Below, piece after piece: positions 59,515 through 64,000 of a stretch of 64,000 bases of DNA. The position numbers and the translations under genes were made by a program. Below the pieces are notes generated by a model, which saw only the letters and a program-made list of their open reading frames with translations, did no database searches and was not told the origin of the DNA. The DNA is taken from assembly GCA_951217055.1 (NCBI GenBank), contig OX578282.1:47922329-47986328 (forward strand), read 5' to 3'. Origin of the DNA: Gerris lacustris (Eukaryota > Arthropoda > Insecta > Hemiptera > Gerridae). Each line of letters opens with the position of its first letter. Within the stretch, counting starts at the first letter, position 1.

Positions 59515-59920
59515 TGTATATTCTAATACATACCTACAAAAATACTCCCAAACAAAATATATCCTATGGAATTTGTAGCAAAACGATCGGTGTCTCTTTT
59601 ATTTATTGGAGTCCTCAACGGCGATAACGCCACCAGTGAGGCACTCTTTTTAAAACATAATCAACAAAGTTGAGTGCAATGTAAACGTAAGAATATAAAC
59701 AATTTAAAAGAGAATAAAATATACGTACAAAAATAAACTGATAATAATAATAACGACAAAACTTAAAACTTATTTATTTTTGCCCCTGTATACCCACTTT
59801 AGGTTGACAAACACTAGTCCAGAGAATGCCAAACCAAACACAAGAAAATCCATGGTCCGGTAGAGTTTAATGTTTTTAATTCTATCATCAATAAACAGGT
59901 CAAGTGTGTACTAGTCCACA
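59515..59920. other. A+T-rich DNA without recognised features
   Basis: Nothing recognised apart from a tiny hairpin (GGCGATAACGCC, 59618-59629). Confidence 0.5.
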
Positions 59921-60330
59921 GCGGGGGTCCGTAGGCATCACTGTATTGTTTATGTAGTAGGTACCTATTGATTGTGCCTTTAAAAATGCTAAAAAGCCTA
60001 CTTTGAACAACTATCCTAAGGGTCTGATATTCTCAAAACACATAAACAGAATCCTGATAAAGTATTTGTTGCCACAGATCTGGTCTATGAACATATAAAA
60101 AAATATAACCCTTAAGTTTTTTACCCTTAATGTTTTTGAAAAATATTTTTTTTACCTAAGTCGCAATATTTTTAAAATGTGTGAGTAGGTACTATACACA
60201 TATATGCCATATTTCAATGTGATCGGACGAAAGGTGTAGCCGTGAGAGCAGGCGATAGACGGACGATCAGACAGACACGCACAGGAAAATATAAGGGTCC
60301 TTGGATTTGCCTACGGACCCTAAAAATCCA
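59921..60330. mobile_element. Short inverted-repeat element O
   Basis: GGGGGTCCGTAGGCATC at the left and TTTGCCTACGGACCCT at the right are mirror images. The interior ends with CAATGTGATCGGACGAAAGG and CAGACAGACACGCAC, a form of the recurring motif discussed in the findings. Confidence 0.6.
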
Positions 60331-62225
60331 CGCCGAACCGGAAATTGGGGCGATTTAGTATACGCATTCTAATTCAATGCATTTAGTTCTCTTGATAAAA
60401 CTCCGAGCCCAGCCATTATTCAGGTCGGTCTATTGTTTAATGTGTATATTTTTATTAATTAAGTTGGGTAATATCCCATATAGAAGCGGAAAGTAAGTGT
60501 ATAGTACAGAGGAAAGACGGGAGAAACAGTCAATATGACACTTTTTACAGTAATAGATAACATATTAAATGAAAATTAACACAGTTAACCAGAGGACTAG
60601 AAGTAGATAAATCACTTATATTACATAGAGTACGGCCACTTCTACGGTCAGGGGGAAGACTTACAACCTGAGAGAGTTCCCAGAACAGAATAGTTTAAAA
60701 AACAAAGCTTTCGAGATCAAATTTATTTCATAAGCCGTTTATCTTAAAGCTAGAGAAGCTAGATCTAGGTGCTAACATAAATGGTCATAAGAATAATAAA
60801 TACGACGAAATAAATAACGATGGTAACATAACTGGTAACTGAACAGATTTAATATTAGCTGATTTTTACTGTGGTAAATTATTCCATTTTGGGACCGCTA
60901 TACTAAGAAAAATTAAATTCAAATTCTAATTGGACGGACAAGACTTGTATAAATGAATAAGTATCTCAAGTGGTAGGTCACGACAAATATTATTAATGGC
61001 TCTAAGAGAATGGGACGCACAACGCACTATAATATCGACAAAATCATGTTACAGCAGTTTTTACGTAGTATACTATGTTCAGGGCAGATGAGCGCAGCAA
61101 TATTGCTCAGTTCTGTCACTGAAAGGTCGCTGGATGAATAACTGATAAAATAAATGACCAGTTCTATAACTGACAATAGAACAAAGAAAAGTGAATATTG
61201 ATAGGAAATGAAAGAAAAAAAAAACCATAAACAACAAATTTGATTTCCTTGATTTAATAAGAAAAAAAGAATAATAGAATTACAAGTTTATGTTTATATG
61301 TTCATAAATATAAATGATTAGGTTAACCAGCAAATGTTAGAGTTAATTATATTATATTAGATCTAGATCTCGTTTGTAAAAAATAGAAATGATTTAACAG
61401 CTCAAATATTGTAAGATTTGTTAGAAGCAAGAAAACTGATTGAAAAGATAAAATATTATTCGAAGTTAAAAGAGAGAAAGTATTAAAATAAAATAGATTA
61501 CTTACAGTAATAATATATGGTGATACCAATTATACAAGATGAGGTAAAAAATAATAATGAATGGAGACTCCTTTCCCTGGATGTTTGTGACCACAAATAT
61601 TAATTTAAAAGAGATGAAAATGAAAGAAAAACATGATAAATTAAAGTTAGTATTTAAAACATTACTAAAGGAAAAGATTCTCAATGATAATAATGATTAG
61701 TATAAACTAATTATGTACTTGATTTATAATACAAATTTGGTACCCAGAATAATACAAAAGAATGGCCAATAATAATGAAGTCAACAGTGATAATAAAGGT
61801 TATTTAATAAAAAGGTTAATTATAAAAAGTTATTAATGATTTAAATATTAAATAATAAGTTGTTATGATGAATTGATATATATGATCCGGTAAATTTGAT
61901 ATGCGATAAAACTAGTCTGTACTGACGATAGATAGAAAAAAAGGAGAATATTTGATCGATATTCACGGTATGGAGGTTGGAGCAACACTAAGTGATTTAA
62001 GAGTAATGGTAAATGTGTCTGAAAAGCTAATTTAGCTATATGATTAAATGTGGATGTTATTTGATAAGTTTGATAATTATATTATTAGAGATTTTGAAGA
62101 AAAGAAGTAAAACTGCAGGATAATTAGATTATGTAGCAGGTGTAAATGTCTCGTGGTAGGTTAATTAAATTAGCAGGAGCACATCCGGAACCGATTCTTC
62201 CTGTCTATACTCTTCTTTGAACTCA
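60331..62225. other. Stretch that may contain the body of a BEL/Pao 3' LTR
   Basis: A+T-rich with purine-rich plus strand. If 62256 is the LTR start (minus strand), the LTR extends leftward into this stretch, but I could not place its CA end or a target duplication. Short minus frames at 61347-61529 and 61502-61684 have no motif. Confidence 0.4.
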
Positions 62226-62286
62226 AGCTTGATCTAATTTAAAATGAGCCTAAACATACCGGCCTCCTAAATTAGATCAAGTTTGG
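62226..62286 (-). mobile_element. Candidate polypurine tract and 3' LTR start of a BEL/Pao element
   Basis: On the minus strand, AGGAGGCCGG is followed by TA and then TGTTTAGGCTCATTTTAAAT (LTR start at 62256). The same LTR-start phrase occurs at 62667. The junction is palindromic: AACTTGATCTAATTTA / TAAATTAGATCAAGTT. Confidence 0.45.
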
Positions 62287-62433
62287 ATGAGATAAAGTTG
62301 TGCTTTGATGGATAGTTGTAAGGAAGTTACGATGGGTAGATGATGATAGCAAATTGTTGATGATAGATGGGATGATGTGGATTGATGATCAGAAGATGAT
62401 GTAAGAAGATGGAGAGAGGAGTCGTGGTGATGG

Positions 62434-62640
62434 TTAGATTATAGTGGATGTTTGAGTCGTTTTATATGGATTAAGTGGTGTTGAGTTATGAGTAGGTCGT
62501 CTGTAAGTACCAGATTTGGTTGTAATAGTATCAATCCTAATAGTTCCATCAGAGCCTGGATGAGTGGCTACCATTTTGGCAAGTGGCGACTTAAATGGTG
62601 CGGTGGGTGTGTCTTTTACAAAGACCATATCTCTGACTGA
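62434..62640 (-). pseudogene. BEL/Pao retrotransposon polyprotein C-terminus (integrase C-terminal domain)
   Basis: A 65-codon minus frame reads MVFVKDTPTAPFKSPLAK, then MVATHPGSDGTIRIDT, then KSGTYRRP, with VRD in frame just upstream. This matches the terminal DUF5641-type domain of BEL/Pao integrases (G-D-x-V-x-V-K-D-----P---W-L-G-R-V----PG-DG--R-V-V---T--G-Y-RP). The stop at the end looks natural. All upstream pol is missing and replaced at 62646-62667 by the first bases of the element's own LTR, indicating a large internal deletion. Confidence 0.78.
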
Positions 62641-62694
62641 TAGACTAATTTAAAATGAGCCTAAACATAATAAAATAATAAAATATTATAATGA

Positions 62695-62935
62695 CAAACA
62701 TTTTATTTTGACGGTTTTCACGTTTTTGAGGTCCACTAAATTCAAAAAAATGGTTTTTAAAAAATGTATGTCTCTAGTCTGTCATCTGTCTTTGGTGTCA
62801 GTTGTATTTAGTCTGTGCAGATGCGTGGAGCCTTAACTATAAACCGATTTCGATGAAATTTGGCTTACATGTACAGAAAAATCAAACCCCAAGGCGAAAT
62901 CGAAAAAGTAATATAAGCACTGAAATTGAGGATAC
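62695..62935 (-). repeat. Family C fragment, copy C4
   Basis: Complement of GACCTCAAAACGTG, AAAAACCACTTTTTTGAA, a GACAGAT run, ACCAAATTTCGTCAAAATCG and TCGCCTCGGGGT, in the order expected for a minus-strand copy. The other half is absent. Confidence 0.75.
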
Positions 62936-63574
62936 CTAAAAAAGTGAGATTATTATACGTTTTTAAACATTAACGAAAATGCTATTTAATTTGATTAATT
63001 AAATAAAATATTCTCGAAAGAAGATAATTTTGTCATAAGTAACCACTTTAAAATTTTGTTAAAAAGTTGGACGCAAAAATATATATATTTTTTTTTAAAA
63101 AATGTAAATTTAAGTAAAAAGATTTATTTTGGTATAATTCATTTAAGTATATAAAAATTGTTTAAAAACTATAAAAAGAAACCTCATAAATTTATTAAAA
63201 GAATACCCCTTGAAAATTAACCTCTCTTTGTAGTATTTTTTCACTTGAGGCAATGTACAAAATAAAATTAAAAGAAAATAATAAGAATAAAACGAGAGAA
63301 AATATAAAAAAAATAAAATAAAATAAAAAAAATGGAGAAATTAAAGATAATTTTTAATTTATTTAAATTAAACCCTCCTATCTCCCTAGGGCATTTAAAA
63401 AGCTCTGGTGAAAAAAATAAAGAAAATACACCAAAAGAAATATATATCTTTGAGACAGGTTTATATTTAGGGTCCTGTGGTTAGTACCACCAACATTCTT
63501 GTTACCTATTCTCTCTAATTTATTATTTAAATATAATGCATCTCAAGTATTTATTTAACGCTAGACCTACCAAT
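62936..63574. other. A-rich DNA without recognised features
   Basis: Low-complexity A-rich sequence (63240-63360). Nothing recognised. Confidence 0.55.
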
Positions 63575-64000
63575 TTGTGTGCAACATAGCTTTCTCCCAT
63601 CATTAGTAGACGAAAAGTCACATTATATTTAGATCTGCTTCGATTCCCTGTTAGGTCACACATATTTAAAGAAATATTAAATTTGCGCTGACTTAATAAG
63701 ATGGTGTGTACTTTTGACCAACCATTCTAATTTCTTCAATATCGGATGATTACATTTAAATGATATATTAATAAAACCAAGTTGTTTTTGAAGATTCCAA
63801 CTTGGGTGTGGTACTTAATTCGCGCAGAACAGTGAAATAAATATGGGACCAATAATGGGCTAATAAAGACATACTGACCAAATTTCATTAAAATCGGTCG
63901 AGATATTATTAGATCTGGTCATCCTAAAATGTTGAATGACAGACCTATAAACTAACCGTCCGACAGACTGATAGACACGAAATCAAAATGTTCGGTGATG
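63575..64000 (-). repeat. Family A element, copy A9, running off the window end
   Basis: 3' end complement near 63580-63600 (GTGTGCAACATAGCTTTCTC), middle shared with A8 (TCTGCTTCGATTCCCTG), ACCAAATTTCATTAAAATCG, a GACAGAC run, and ATTTTGATTTCGTG complement of the head. Hairpin end lies beyond 64000. Confidence 0.7.

Overview
The window looks like 64 kb of insect nuclear DNA. It is very A+T-rich, has no bacterial or phage-style gene packing, contains one spliced exon with clean AG/GT borders, and is otherwise filled with transposon remnants, fold-back elements and long (TA)n microsatellites. The only host gene segment I can support is one plus-strand exon (10507-10712). It encodes the first half of an immunoglobulin domain of the Beaten path (Beat) family, a group of arthropod axon-guidance proteins with typically very long introns. 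The rest of the window is probably intron of that gene, or intron plus flank. I infer an insect from the Beat exon. A hemipteran-like genome is only a guess from repeat style. No complete gene, functional tRNA, rRNA or CRISPR array is visible, and no second Beat exon was found.

Layout. 0-8.5 kb: copies of a dominant interspersed family (here 'family A'), two long TA arrays, and a minus-strand LINE C-terminus with many stops (5.25-5.7 kb). 8.5-11.5 kb: a cluster of fold-back elements and short palindromes on both sides of the Beat exon. 13-16 kb: a 'family C' repeat, a decayed Ty3/Gypsy RNase H end, and a Helitron-like 3' terminus. 18-20 kb: a duplicated host segment into which a 'family B' element and a 753-bp hAT-type element (exact 8-bp target duplication) inserted. 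21-25 kb: fold-back elements, one with a tRNA-like sequence inside its inverted arms. 28-34 kb: further A and B copies and a double fold-back element. 34.2-35.6 kb: a 1.4-kb hAT-like element carrying a minisatellite. 37.5-38.0 and 39.4-39.9 kb: unexplained GC-richer islands. 40.6-41.4 kb: a Tigger/pogo-type element sitting inside a TA array. 43.9-44.7 kb: a piggyBac-type element with TTAA borders. 46.4-47.4 and 52.6-53.9 kb: two copies of 'family K', the second interrupted by two hAT-type MITEs whose exact borders are revealed by the first. 48.7-48.85 kb: a near-perfect long palindrome. 50.6-51.9 kb: a strikingly GC-rich terminal-inverted-repeat element with a family A copy nested inside. 62.3-62.7 kb: the 3' end of a BEL/Pao retrotransposon joined to a scrap of its own LTR.

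The window works as an archive of transposition rather than as a set of cooperating genes. Its most useful features are nested insertions with readable target duplications, a family (A) whose copies share hairpin-bearing ends but differ in core and tail, and a short motif (GATGAAATTTGG next to CTGT/GACA runs) that recurs in several otherwise unrelated repeats. All family letters are labels invented here. No database search was possible.
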